This document shows positions 26,848-35,795 of a stretch of DNA of 64,000 bases, one piece after another. The position numbers and the translations under genes are program-made. Below the pieces are notes generated by a model that was given only the letters and a program-made list of their open reading frames with translations, did not search any database and was not told the DNA's origin. Source of the DNA: an uncultured bacterium (GTDB taxonomy: Bacteria; Actinomycetota; Coriobacteriia; Coriobacteriales; Eggerthellaceae); NCBI GenBank assembly GCA_905215325.1, contig CAJMPP010000003.1:1-64000 (forward strand), given 5' to 3'. Every line of letters starts with the position of its first letter. The stretch's first letter is position 1.

Positions 26848-28197
26848 TTACACCTCGGACAGATCCTTGCCGGTGTGCTCGTGCGATGCGATCATGGCGC
26901 CCAGGGCCAGAACGGCGATGAAGACCATGTAGTACGCAGGAGCAATCGGGTCGCCCGTGAAGTTGATCAGGGCGAAGGAGATGTAGGAAGCGGAACCGCC
27001 GAAGATAGCGTTAGCCAGGTTGAAGCTCAGGGCAAAGCCAGAGTAACGCACGTCGGTCGGGAACGTCTCGCACAGGTAGCTGGAAAGCGTACCGTCGTTG
27101 ATGGTGAGCATCAGGCACATGACCAGCTCGACCACGAGGATGGTGAAGAAGTCCAGCGTGTTCAGCAACCAGAACGCGGGGATAGTGAATACCACGAAGC
27201 CCGCAGCAGCCGTGATGAGCATCTTCTTGCGACCGAACTTGTCGGAAATGCGGCCAGAAAGGAAGATGAAGCCGATGTAAACGACCAGTACGATGGTGGT
27301 GATGATGGAAGCTTGGCCCGGATCGTAGTTCAGCGTAGCCTCAAGGTAGTTCGGCAGATAAGTCAGAACAGCGTAGAAGCCCACAGCGTTCAGCACGCAT
27401 GCGCCGAAGGAGATGGCCAGCACGCGGAAATGCTTTTTGAACAGGGTGCGGATCGGCTTGTCTTCGCTCTTCATACCCTTCTCAGCAAGCTCGGCCTGCA
27501 TCTTCTCGTACACCGGGGAGTCTTCCAGATGCTCGCGGATGTAGTGCGTGATGTAGCCAAGAGGACCAGCAAGCCAGAACGGGATACGCCAGCCCCAGTC
27601 AACCACGAAGTCGGACGTAGCGCCGAACGTGTTGAACATCCAGGTAGCGAACAGAGAGCCCACCAGCAGGCCAACGGCCGTGGAGGCGGGAACCATGGAG
27701 CAGTAGAAACCGCGATGGTTCTTCGGCGAATACTCGGCGATGAACGTAGCGGCGCCGGCATATTCACCGGAAGCAGAGAAGCTCTGCACCATACGCATAA
27801 GCAGGAGCAGCAGCGGGGCGCCAACGCCGATGACGGCGTAACCCGGCAAGCAGCCGATAAGGAAGGTGGCGCCGGACATCATGAGGATGGAGATGGACAG
27901 AGCCCACTTACGACCCTTCTTATCGCCCATGTTGCCCCAGAAAATGGCACCGAGAGGACGGACCAAGAACGCCAGCGCGAACACGCCGAACGTCATCATG
28001 GTTGAGACCATTTTGTCTTCGCCCGGGAAGAACACCAAAGCGATGACGGTGGCAAGGTAGGAGTAGCTGGCATAGTCGAACCACTCGATGAAGTTACCCA
28101 GGAACGAAGAGAACACAACCTTCTTCAGCGTTTTATGCTTTTCAGCCTCGGTAAGCTCAGCTTCGTTATGAATCGGTCTCGGTTGGTCAGCATTCAT
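26848..28197 (-). CDS. MFS transporter, metabolite:H+ symporter type (1)
   Basis: The 449-residue protein has twelve hydrophobic segments and features of the MHS group (ProP, ShiA, KgtP): SSFLGNFIEWFDYASYSYL in helix 1, GDKKGRKWAL in the 2-3 loop, RMVQSFSASGEYAGAATF in helix 4. These carriers import organic acids, betaines or related solutes with protons. AGGGGA precedes the ATG. It is about 60 percent alike by eye to the next gene, suggesting an old duplication. Substrate is unknown; neighbours suggest a guanidino or amino compound. Confidence 0.9.
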   Translation of the reverse strand: MNADQPRPIHNEAELTEAEKHKTLKKVVFSSFLGNFIEWFDYASYSYLATVIALVFFPGEDKMVSTMMTFGVFALAFLVRPLGAIFWGNMGDKKGRKWALSISILMMSGATFLIGCLPGYAVIGVGAPLLLLLMRMVQSFSASGEYAGAATFIAEYSPKNHRGFYCSMVPASTAVGLLVGSLFATWMFNTFGATSDFVVDWGWRIPFWLAGPLGYITHYIREHLEDSPVYEKMQAELAEKGMKSEDKPIRTLFKKHFRVLAISFGACVLNAVGFYAVLTYLPNYLEATLNYDPGQASIITTIVLVVYIGFIFLSGRISDKFGRKKMLITAAAGFVVFTIPAFWLLNTLDFFTILVVELVMCLMLTINDGTLSSYLCETFPTDVRYSGFALSFNLANAIFGGSASYISFALINFTGDPIAPAYYMVFIAVLALGAMIASHEHTGKDLSEV

Positions 28198-28550
28198 GAT
28201 TTTCCCCTAAGAACAGTGCAGCGGCTTTGAGACTGAAACCGACTGCAGCACACGGCAGTTCATCGCCTCCCCTTGAAGCGATGTTGTTTCGCATTTCAAC
28301 CTCCTTACCCTCTAGGCAGGGCCAAAACAGGCCCGCCTATGCACTGGCGGATAAGAAGATGATACCGTGCGCTTATCAATGTTAGCCATTTGCAAACAAA
28401 TTGTTACCGTTCAGCAACGTGGCCTTATGAAGAATCGTCTCAAGTAAACGCGATGGCAAAACGCGATCCCCAAATAAAATTCTTCAACAACTTGCCTGCA
28501 ATGACCAGGCAATCGCGATAGGAGGAGCCCGCAATCGCCTAATCAAATCT
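28198..28550. other. Intergenic region between the two MFS genes
   Basis: This AT-richer gap should hold the promoter of the first MFS gene and the end of the second. TTGCCTG (28492-28498) can pair with CAGGCAA (28506-28512) as a weak terminator for the second MFS gene. No gene is seen. Confidence 0.4.
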
Positions 28551-29879
28551 CTAAATCTCGGACAAATCCTTGTTCGAGTGCTCATGCGACATGATCATGG
28601 CCACCAGTGCAACGCAGGAAACCGCAACCATATAGAACGCAGGAGCAAGGGTGGAACCCGTCGCCGTGATCAGCGACGTGCAAATGAACGATGCCGTACC
28701 ACCGAACAGCGCGTTAGCCATATTGAAGCTAAGGGCGAAGCCCGAGTAACGCACCTGAGTGGGGAACGTCTCGCTCAAGTAGCTGGAAAGGGTACCGTCG
28801 TTGATGGTGAGGATCAAGCACATGATCAGCTCAACCACCAGGACGGTCGCGAAATTCGCAGTGCTCATCAGCATGAACGCCGGAATGGTGAAGACGATGA
28901 AGCACACACATGCGGTGATCAGCATCTTCTTGCGACCGAACTTGTCGGACAGATGCCCGCTCGCGAAAATGAAAGCGACGTAGGTTACCAGCGCGATGGT
29001 GGTGATCAACGACGCCTCGTTCTTCGGCATCATGACGGCCGTTTCCAGGTATACCGGAAGGTAGGTAAGCACCACGTAGAAGCCAACGGCGTTCAGCATC
29101 GCAGCGCCGATGGAGATGATGAGCTTACGCAGATGCTTCGTGAACAGGCAGTGGATAGGACGCTCGGGGGCGCCGGCGGCGCCAGAGGCTTCAGCGTCTT
29201 TCAACGCACGCTGCATTGCCTGATACGTAGGAGAGTCCTCGAGCTGGATGTTCACGAAATACGCGCCGATGCCCAAAGGACCGGCAAGGACAAACGGAAT
29301 GCGCCAGCCCCACTCGTTCACCGCAGCTTCCGGCATGATGGTGTACATGATTGTCGCAAAAGCGCTGCCAACCAACAGGCCGATGGCCGTGGAAGCCGGA
29401 ACGATAGAGCAATACATGCCGCGCTTGTCCGTGGGCGCATACTCGGCCAAGAACGTTGCCGCACCCGCATATTCGCCAGAAGCAGAGAAGCCCTGGATCA
29501 TACGGAGCAGAAGCAGCAAAGCCGGAGCGCAAATACCTAAGGCAGCATACCCGGGAAGCAAGCCGATGCAGAACGTGGCACCGGCCATCATGAAGACCGA
29601 AACGGTCAGCGACCATTTACGGCCCTTCTTGTCGCCCATGTTGCCCCAAAAAATAGCACCGATGGGGCGAAGCAAGAACGACAAAGCGAACACTGCAAAG
29701 GTTTGAATCAACGCTAACGCAGGATCGTCGTTCGGAAAGAACACTTGCGCGATAACAACCGCGAAGTACGAATACGTGGCATAGTCGAACCATTCGATGA
29801 AGTTGCAGAAAAAGGACGCCGTTGCCACCTTACGTACAGTCTTGCTCTTTTCCGCGTCGAAGCGAGCGTTATCTTTCAT
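28551..29879 (-). CDS. MFS transporter, metabolite:H+ symporter type (2)
   Basis: The protein has 442 residues from ATG 29879, which I prefer to a GTG three codons upstream that overlaps the AGGGTG ribosome site. It shares the FFCNFIEWFDYATYSYF helix 1, GDKKGRKWSL loop and RMIQGFSASGEYAGAATF helix 4 with the gene at 26848-28197, and both end in MSHEH/ASHEH...KDLSE. Two paralogous symporters side by side suggest related but distinct substrates. Confidence 0.9.
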   Translation of the reverse strand: MKDNARFDAEKSKTVRKVATASFFCNFIEWFDYATYSYFAVVIAQVFFPNDDPALALIQTFAVFALSFLLRPIGAIFWGNMGDKKGRKWSLTVSVFMMAGATFCIGLLPGYAALGICAPALLLLLRMIQGFSASGEYAGAATFLAEYAPTDKRGMYCSIVPASTAIGLLVGSAFATIMYTIMPEAAVNEWGWRIPFVLAGPLGIGAYFVNIQLEDSPTYQAMQRALKDAEASGAAGAPERPIHCLFTKHLRKLIISIGAAMLNAVGFYVVLTYLPVYLETAVMMPKNEASLITTIALVTYVAFIFASGHLSDKFGRKKMLITACVCFIVFTIPAFMLMSTANFATVLVVELIMCLILTINDGTLSSYLSETFPTQVRYSGFALSFNMANALFGGTASFICTSLITATGSTLAPAFYMVAVSCVALVAMIMSHEHSNKDLSEI

Positions 29880-30061
29880 GGAAATCACCCTGGAACCACT
29901 TCAGATCGCTCGAGCACGAACCCAATCCAATTAAATCGAATATCCCCATCACAATCTCCTCTTCGAGAGCTCCCCTCCTATGATTTCGCCGTTTCATAGG
30001 GGCCCTCATCAGACGAAACGCTATCCCTCATGACTTACGTTCCGCTACCGATAAAAAAGAG

Positions 30062-30100
30062 GTGGATTGCGCCGCCCCTTTCACGGCACAATCCACCTTA
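30062..30100 (-). terminator. Terminator of the 30107-31875 operon
   Basis: AGGTGGATTG (30062-30071) pairs with CAATCCACCT (30091-30100), extended inward after one mismatch; six T follow on the minus strand. Confidence 0.9.
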
Positions 30101-30106
30101 ACATAG

Positions 30107-30694
30107 CTAGTCTACAGCCACATCACCAGAGAAATCCGTATCCTCCATCAGGTCAACCTGCGCACGGCTTGCACGCATGATGAAGTCACGCTTTGCCTTC
30201 TGGCCGCCACGGGCGAGCTTCTGGAGCACAACACGCTTCAGACGCGGGTAGTCGTTCAGACCATACCACGCAAAAGCCGTGCCGTTGACATAGCACTCTA
30301 CAATGCTGTGAACAGGAACTTCCACGGCACGCTTGGCGTCAAGATCAAGATATTCCTGAATCTCGTCCGCGCAGACGTCCCTGATAACGTCAGCGCTAAT
30401 CTCCAGATCATGACCGAGCTGCTTGAGCTGACGCTCGACCTCGCTCTGATCCGCATGCGGGAAATACGTGACATCATACGTGACAGCGGCAACACCGGAA
30501 GCCTTAGCAAACTCCAGCAGGTCATCGAGAGCCAGAATCTGGACGTGCTCTTCCGTGCGCTCCTTGATGTCAAGCATTGCGGGGAAGCCGGCAAGCCCCT
30601 TCGCCTCGAACACAGCTTTCAGCTGGTCCTCGGTCATTGCAGTTTCAAAGTTAACCTTCGTTGCAATATGGGTTAAACGATTCGTAACCTTCAT
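30107..30694 (-). CDS. Unknown 195-residue protein co-transcribed with a DMT permease
   Basis: I do not recognise this protein. It looks soluble and alpha/beta, with a first part (1-90) containing DDLLEFAKASGVAAVTYDV and a helical acidic middle, and ends in an Arg/Lys-rich helix followed by an acidic tail. There is no signal peptide or membrane segment. AAAGGAGG precedes the ATG at 30694. It begins 47 bases after the DMT gene and shares its terminator, so it probably serves the same pathway, either as an enzyme or a sensor. Confidence 0.8.
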   Translation of the reverse strand: MKVTNRLTHIATKVNFETAMTEDQLKAVFEAKGLAGFPAMLDIKERTEEHVQILALDDLLEFAKASGVAAVTYDVTYFPHADQSEVERQLKQLGHDLEISADVIRDVCADEIQEYLDLDAKRAVEVPVHSIVECYVNGTAFAWYGLNDYPRLKRVVLQKLARGGQKAKRDFIMRASRAQVDLMEDTDFSGDVAVD

Positions 30695-30741
30695 GACGCA
30701 GCCTCCTTTCAAAGGCACCTACGTCCGGGCACTAGCAGATG

Positions 30742-31875
30742 CTAGCGCTCCTCCTCCTTGGCAGCCTCTTCGGCAAGACGTTCAGACAGATTCTCAGCAA
30801 CTTGATGCTGCTTCTCCATCTTGGAACCCTGAATCATGGCCTTGACGGTCGGGAATGCACCGCCGCCCACGATCAGGATGATGCCGATAGCGGTGTTAAG
30901 CGTAACGGGCTCGCTGTACACCACCAGGCCGACGAACAGCGCAACCGGAACCTCCCAGTATGCGATGGTGCTGTAGTCCATTGCCGGCAGGTTGCGGCCT
31001 GCAACGAGCAGGCAGCCCAGGGCAATAGGACCACAGACGATCCACAGCAGCACGGCGCCCAGCCAGTTGAAGGGGGTGAAGTGAATCTCTGTGATCCAGT
31101 TGGTCTGCCCCGTAGCCATGCCGACGATGTTCATCAGGATAGCGATACTTGCAGAACCGATAACGGCGAAGATGAAGTTGTACACGCCGCGAGCGGTGGT
31201 ATCAGCATCCTTGCGATAGCCGTTGAAGAACATGGAAGAGCCGTAGAACACGCCAGAGAGCAGGCCGAAGGCGTCACCGACGATCTTCTGCGGGAACTCC
31301 GGAGTAGAGGCGGCCAGGTTGAAGTCAAGACCGAAGAAGTTGCCGCCAACGCCGAAGCCGAGAAGGCTCTCGCCGAACAGCATACCGATAAACACGATGC
31401 AGAGGCATACCCACTGCAGCGGACTCATCGGCTCTTTACGGAAGATACGTGCGAGCACTACGCAGATAACCGGGCCGGTGTAGATGAACATAACGGCATT
31501 GGCAACAGTGGTCATCAGCGTAGAAGTCACGTAGCAAGCCAGGGACATGCCGATCATCAGACCGCCCAGGGCGATTGCGGGAGTAAGCTTCAGCTTCTTG
31601 AATGTTGCAACCTTATGCGTAGCAACCATGAGGATCAAGAAGAAGAGCAAACCCATGCTCATGCGGCCGATAGCCATGATGGCGCCGATGGAGTCGGAGC
31701 CGTTCAGGCCCTGGGTGGCGTCGAACATGTTCGTACGCGTTGCCCAGCGGCTGAACAACGGCACCAAACCCATGCCTGTTGCAGAAATCAGCATGAAGAT
31801 AGCGCCGATTTTGCGGTTCATTTCAAATTGCTGGGAGCCATCCCCCTGGCCCGCAGTGGTGATTTCGTCTGCCAT
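30742..31875 (-). CDS. EamA/DMT-family permease
   Basis: The 377-residue protein has ten hydrophobic segments in two EamA-like repeats, with the typical ends VANAVMFIYTGPVICVVLARI (first half) and AYWEVPVALFVGLVVYSEPVT (second half), and a charged C-terminal helix. Such proteins export or exchange amino acids and metabolites. It is the first gene of a two-gene operon. Its setting between an amidinotransferase and two symporters suggests export of a product of that pathway; this is inference. Confidence 0.9.
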   Translation of the reverse strand: MADEITTAGQGDGSQQFEMNRKIGAIFMLISATGMGLVPLFSRWATRTNMFDATQGLNGSDSIGAIMAIGRMSMGLLFFLILMVATHKVATFKKLKLTPAIALGGLMIGMSLACYVTSTLMTTVANAVMFIYTGPVICVVLARIFRKEPMSPLQWVCLCIVFIGMLFGESLLGFGVGGNFFGLDFNLAASTPEFPQKIVGDAFGLLSGVFYGSSMFFNGYRKDADTTARGVYNFIFAVIGSASIAILMNIVGMATGQTNWITEIHFTPFNWLGAVLLWIVCGPIALGCLLVAGRNLPAMDYSTIAYWEVPVALFVGLVVYSEPVTLNTAIGIILIVGGGAFPTVKAMIQGSKMEKQHQVAENLSERLAEEAAKEEER

Positions 31876-32039
31876 TGGTTCCTCCTTAAAAAACCAGTAG
31901 CATGTACAGGTGCCTCCAATTCACCCGATTTCGGTTCTGACCGCACTAGGTCGTGCTTGTATTGATACCCCTATCTAAGCCCGATCCCGCTCGGTCGAAT
32001 CGATTACCCTTGTTGGCTGATTTGGAGACCAATTAGAAA

Positions 32040-32079
32040 AAAGGGGGCTTGGCTGAACTTGTCTTGCCAGGCCCCCTTT
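32040..32079 (-). terminator. Amidinotransferase terminator
   Basis: A 14-bp stem with one G-U pair (32040-32053 with 32066-32079) is followed on the minus strand by TTTTCTAATT. Confidence 0.9.
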
Positions 32080-32133
32080 CTATTTTACATATTCAGAGCT
32101 CTACAAAAGTAGGTTCTGACTTAGGCCGAAAGC

Positions 32134-33282
32134 CTAGTCCTCCCACATCTCCGGGTGGATGAGCGTGCAGTCCTTGACGCGGTTCGGGAAGTAGTCGAGG
32201 CACTCGCCCTCGCGGTAGACGTCAGCCGTGGAGCAGTGCAGGCCGCCACCGAACGGATAGGCGTCGCGCAGGTCAACGGGGATGACGTTCATGCCGAGCT
32301 GGTCCATCTGCTCCTGCTCGTGGACCTCGGAAGCCTCGACGATGACCGTGGAGGGATCCAGAACCAGGCAGTTCATGGACAGCCACACGGAGCTGTAGCA
32401 CAGCGCGGGCGGCTCGTCATGGGCGGGCTGAGCAGCGTCGACGATCTGCCAATCGTTGGCCTCGAAGATCTCCTTCTGGCCCTCGGCGGGATGACGATGC
32501 GGGTTGTTGATGATCAGGCCCGGACGCAGCGGCACGAAGGTGGCGTCGATGTGGATCGGGTACGGGTCGCCCGGGAAGTTCATGGCATGGATGCGGTACT
32601 CGGGGTAGTAGCGCTGGAACCACTCCATGGCGGTGCGGTTGGTGGTCAGGCCGTGCTGGATGAAGATATCCTTGCCCATGCGCATGAGGTCGGCGGCGTC
32701 CCACATCGGCTCGACCTCGGTGGTCACGAAGTCCTTGTTGGCGGTACGGACGAGACGCTCTTCCAGGGTGATCTTCTCGTCGTAGTAGTTGTGCTTGTAG
32801 GAAGCGTCGGTCAGACGAGGACGGGGAGCCTGGGTCCACAGGAACTCGGGATCCTCATCGAAGTACTGCTTCATGAGCGGCCAGTAGGCCAGGTACTCGA
32901 AGTAGCGGCAGCGGAAGGAGTTGGCGGAAGCCATGATCTCGTTGCCGACGGTCAGCAGGATGTCGCGCGGAGGCATGCAGGTCATCATGGAATCGTTGCG
33001 GAAGTCCGGCGTGCCGATGGCCTGGTTCCACTGCAGAGGGGTCGGGCGGTCGACGACGACGCCGCGCTCCTCAACGGCCTTGACCAGGTTCTCGAGGCAC
33101 TCGTTGCCACGCTCGACGGTGCGCAGCGGGCGCAGGCCCCACATGCCGCGCATCTCGGAGTCGACCGGCACCTTCTCAGAGGTTGCGGGCTCCTCGGGCG
33201 GGATCATGGAGTTATCGCAGCGGCCAACGATGACGCGCTTCAACGGATCCCAGTCGTTCCAAGAGTTGACAATCTTCGCCAT
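32134..33282 (-). CDS. Glycine amidinotransferase-like enzyme
   Basis: The 382-residue protein matches animal L-arginine:glycine amidinotransferase along its length: VNSWNDWDPLKRVIVGR at the start, PRDILLTVGNEI, EPMWDAADLMRMGKDIF, HIDATF and GGGLHCSTAD. The catalytic set is present: Asp107, Asp195, His244 and Cys350. The enzyme would move the amidino group of arginine to an amine, giving ornithine. In the human enzyme the acceptor site includes Asn and Met in NPMH; here the stretch is YPIH (241-244), so the acceptor may not be glycine. The human mitochondrial leader is absent. AAAGGAG precedes the ATG. Relatives make guanidinoacetate, cylindrospermopsin, saxitoxin and streptomycin precursors. 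Confidence 0.92.
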   Translation of the reverse strand: MAKIVNSWNDWDPLKRVIVGRCDNSMIPPEEPATSEKVPVDSEMRGMWGLRPLRTVERGNECLENLVKAVEERGVVVDRPTPLQWNQAIGTPDFRNDSMMTCMPPRDILLTVGNEIMASANSFRCRYFEYLAYWPLMKQYFDEDPEFLWTQAPRPRLTDASYKHNYYDEKITLEERLVRTANKDFVTTEVEPMWDAADLMRMGKDIFIQHGLTTNRTAMEWFQRYYPEYRIHAMNFPGDPYPIHIDATFVPLRPGLIINNPHRHPAEGQKEIFEANDWQIVDAAQPAHDEPPALCYSSVWLSMNCLVLDPSTVIVEASEVHEQEQMDQLGMNVIPVDLRDAYPFGGGLHCSTADVYREGECLDYFPNRVKDCTLIHPEMWED

Positions 33283-34163
33283 GACTGTCTCCTTTCTTTG
33301 AAGGTGCTTCCTACACCTTCGACGATGCACACTACCTATTGTGTACTCTTTGGCTTAACCGGCCTTTTGATTTGAAATTCGCTAAGAGGGAAAGATCACT
33401 TGGCAACCCTGTAAGTTCGTTTCATTTCGTGTTCCGGTTTTGCCGACGAGATAGTTATATCACCAGAGTTGTGCGCCTGCAATAGGTCATTTACACGTAT
33501 TTTCGGGCACTTTGCACAAGTTCATTGTTCAGGTGCACAAAAATCTGTAACAAAGCTGAAATACTCGTTTATGCATTTTTCGTACGATTATTGGATATTT
33601 TCCTTGAATGAACCGATTCGCACGAATGATTATCGGTACGAATCGGATTTGCATGCATTTATATGGTCGAGTCTATGTTTCGCCAGGGGGCTGATATTTG
33701 CACAACCAATGGGAAATGCGCCCTCTGATAACCTTGGTCTATCGGTTTTCGGTTATTACATCGACGTAGCAATCCTCTTTCAAACGCCGCGAGCGGCTTC
33801 CTTGAAGCACTTAACGGCTTTTGGTTCTTGATGTGAGGCTTTGCCGCTTGAGCACTCGCATAAACGGCAAATCTTGCCGTTATTTGACCGTTTTCACTCT
33901 TCTCGTTTCGTGGTATGGGCGGTTTCGCAGCCGTTAAAAGGATGCGGCAACGGTATCGTTCGCAGCCTTGATCGCTTTCTGCCGGCTGAAAGCCCGTATG
34001 AAATGGCGCGATTGCGCGATTTGTTCGCTCTTCGACCCGTAATCCGGCCGGTAGCCGTTCCGAAGACGTGGCCGTTGTTATTGAGGGGCAAGGTCATCGT
34101 TGTTCGACGTCAGAACGCTTCCCGAGGCTGCGTTCCAGCCTGTTAGCTGCCTGGCAACGGAAG
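33283..34163. other. Long AT-rich regulatory-looking region upstream of the amidinotransferase gene
   Basis: No gene is supported in nearly 900 bases. The part 33410-33720 is much richer in A and T than its surroundings. It has TGCACAA three times (33513, 33534, 33699), the palindrome TCGTACGA (33581-33588), the dyad CCGATTCG/CGAATCGG (33613-33620 with 33639-33646) and AACGGCAA/TTGCCGTT (33863-33870 with 33874-33881). This looks like a multi-site control region. Confidence 0.5.
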
Positions 34164-34195
34164 AGGGCGGCGCAGCCTGCTTGCTGCGCCGCCCT
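34164..34195 (-). terminator. Hairpin after hypD
   Basis: AGGGCGGCGCAG (34164-34175) pairs with CTGCGCCGCCCT (34184-34195). The T tract is weak on the minus strand. Confidence 0.65.
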
Positions 34196-34251
34196 CCGAT
34201 GTGGCGATATGCTCGGCTTCGGTTAATGCGATACGCCTGGCTTGGCTTGGC

Positions 34252-35385
34252 TTAATAGTACCTGTAATAGGCGGCGCAGCTGCCCTCGCTGCTGACCATG
34301 CAGGGCCCTACCGGGTTCTCCGGCGTGCATACCTTGCGGAAGAGCGGGCACTCGCTGGGCTCCATACGGGCGCGCAGTACGTCGCCGCAGCGGCAGCCCT
34401 TGGGGTTGATGGTGGGCTCGATTTCGGGCTGAAAGCGCTTCAGCGCGTCGAACTGCGCGAACTCCTCGCGGATGCGGTATCCGCTGCCGGGGATGTCGCC
34501 TAAGCCGCGCCAGGTGGCGGTGCAGGTTTCGAAGACCTCATCGATCGCGGCCAGGGCCACGGGGTTTCCCTGCGGCATGACGCCGCGCGCATAGGCGATC
34601 TCGATCTCCGCCCTGCCCTCGTGCAGCTGGCGCACGATCATGGCGATGCCTTGGAGCACGTCGACGGGCTCGAAACCCGTGACCACGCCGGGGATGCCGT
34701 ATTCCTTCGCCAGGAACTCGAAGGGCTTGGTACCTGTGATGGTACCCACGTGGCCCGGCAGGATGAGAGCGTCGAGCTTGAGGTCCGGGTCCTTCACCAG
34801 CGTTTCCAGGGCGCCGGGCATGTTCTTGTGCGCGGCGAAGACGCTGAAGTTCTTCAGGCCCATGGCCGCAGCGCGCTTGACCGCCATGGCCACCAGCGGC
34901 GTTGTGGTCTCGAAGCCCACGCCAACGAACACGATCTGGCGATCGGGGTTGGCCTTCGCAAGGGCCAGCGCGTCGAGCGGCGAATAGCAGATCTGCACGC
35001 TGCGCCCTGCGGCCTGCTCCTTGAGCAGGCTCGACGTGCTGCCGGGCACGCGCGTCATGTCGCCGAACGTGGCTATGGTCACGTTCGGGATGCGCGCGAG
35101 GGCGATGACGGCGTCGATATCGCGGTTCGAGGTGACGCACACGGGGCAGCCCGGGCCTGACGAGAGGCGCACGCTGTCGGGCATGAGGTTGCGGATGCCG
35201 TTGCGCGCGATGGCCACGGTGTGCGTGCCGCACACCTCCATGAGCGTGATGCCGCCTTCAGGCGCGAGCTTGCCGATGGACTCGATGAGGCCGCGGGCGA
35301 GCTTCGGATCCTTGAACGCCGCCAGCTCGTTTTGCATGGTGCCGGCATCGACCGTTCGGCTGCGATGTATGTTCTGGGGTTGCAT
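34252..35385 (-). CDS. hypD: HypD, hydrogenase maturation iron-sulfur protein
   Basis: The 377-residue protein has the HypD motifs CGTHT, GPGCPVCVT, GFETTTP and the C-terminal [4Fe-4S] cysteine pattern GCRCGDVL…CPLF…C…C. Together with HypC it forms the scaffold on which iron receives cyanide and carbon monoxide for the NiFe-hydrogenase centre. The ATG at 35385 follows AAGGAA. It is the third gene of hypF-hypC-hypD. Confidence 0.97.
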   Translation of the reverse strand: MQPQNIHRSRTVDAGTMQNELAAFKDPKLARGLIESIGKLAPEGGITLMEVCGTHTVAIARNGIRNLMPDSVRLSSGPGCPVCVTSNRDIDAVIALARIPNVTIATFGDMTRVPGSTSSLLKEQAAGRSVQICYSPLDALALAKANPDRQIVFVGVGFETTTPLVAMAVKRAAAMGLKNFSVFAAHKNMPGALETLVKDPDLKLDALILPGHVGTITGTKPFEFLAKEYGIPGVVTGFEPVDVLQGIAMIVRQLHEGRAEIEIAYARGVMPQGNPVALAAIDEVFETCTATWRGLGDIPGSGYRIREEFAQFDALKRFQPEIEPTINPKGCRCGDVLRARMEPSECPLFRKVCTPENPVGPCMVSSEGSCAAYYRYY

Positions 35386-35473
35386 GATGAGATTCCTTGG
35401 TACGAGGGGTGAAATGCGAAAAGCCGACCGCCTGCGCGCCGCAAGGCTGCAAGCGATCGGCCGGTTGGGCTGC

Positions 35474-35722
35474 CTAGGCCGTGGCGGCGGGCAACTCGTC
35501 GCCTGCCAGGTCGGGAAACTCCTTGATGAGGTCGATGGTCTCCTGCGCGTAATCGGGATCGACCACCTCGATGGCGAAGCCGGCGTGCACGAGCACGAAA
35601 TCGCCGATGCCCGCCTGCGGCGTGAGGTCGATGGACACGCTGCGCGTGACGCCGAGGATGTCCACCGTGGCCATGCCGTCGCCGTCAAGCTGCGCGATCT
35701 TCGCGGGAATAGCTAGGCACAT
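35474..35722 (-). CDS. hypC: HypC, hydrogenase maturation chaperone
   Basis: The 82-residue protein starts MCLAIPAKI with the essential Cys2, and carries the family core VSIDLTPQAGIGDFVLVHAGFAIEV. HypC carries the Fe(CN)2CO unit with HypD to the hydrogenase large subunit. It lies between hypF and hypD, 73 bases after the hypF stop. Confidence 0.96.
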   Translation of the reverse strand: MCLAIPAKIAQLDGDGMATVDILGVTRSVSIDLTPQAGIGDFVLVHAGFAIEVVDPDYAQETIDLIKEFPDLAGDELPAATA

Positions 35723-35795
35723 TCGCTGCCTTCTTCCTTCCATGATGAGACGTTTTCGGGATGCGCCGCTGAGCGCCTGCGCGCCTTCCGAGCTG

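Noticed and set aside
33469..34146. Open frames in the gap upstream of the amidinotransferase gene
   Set aside because: No ribosome site, no domain, and codon use unlike real genes here; the AT-rich sequence fits regulation better.
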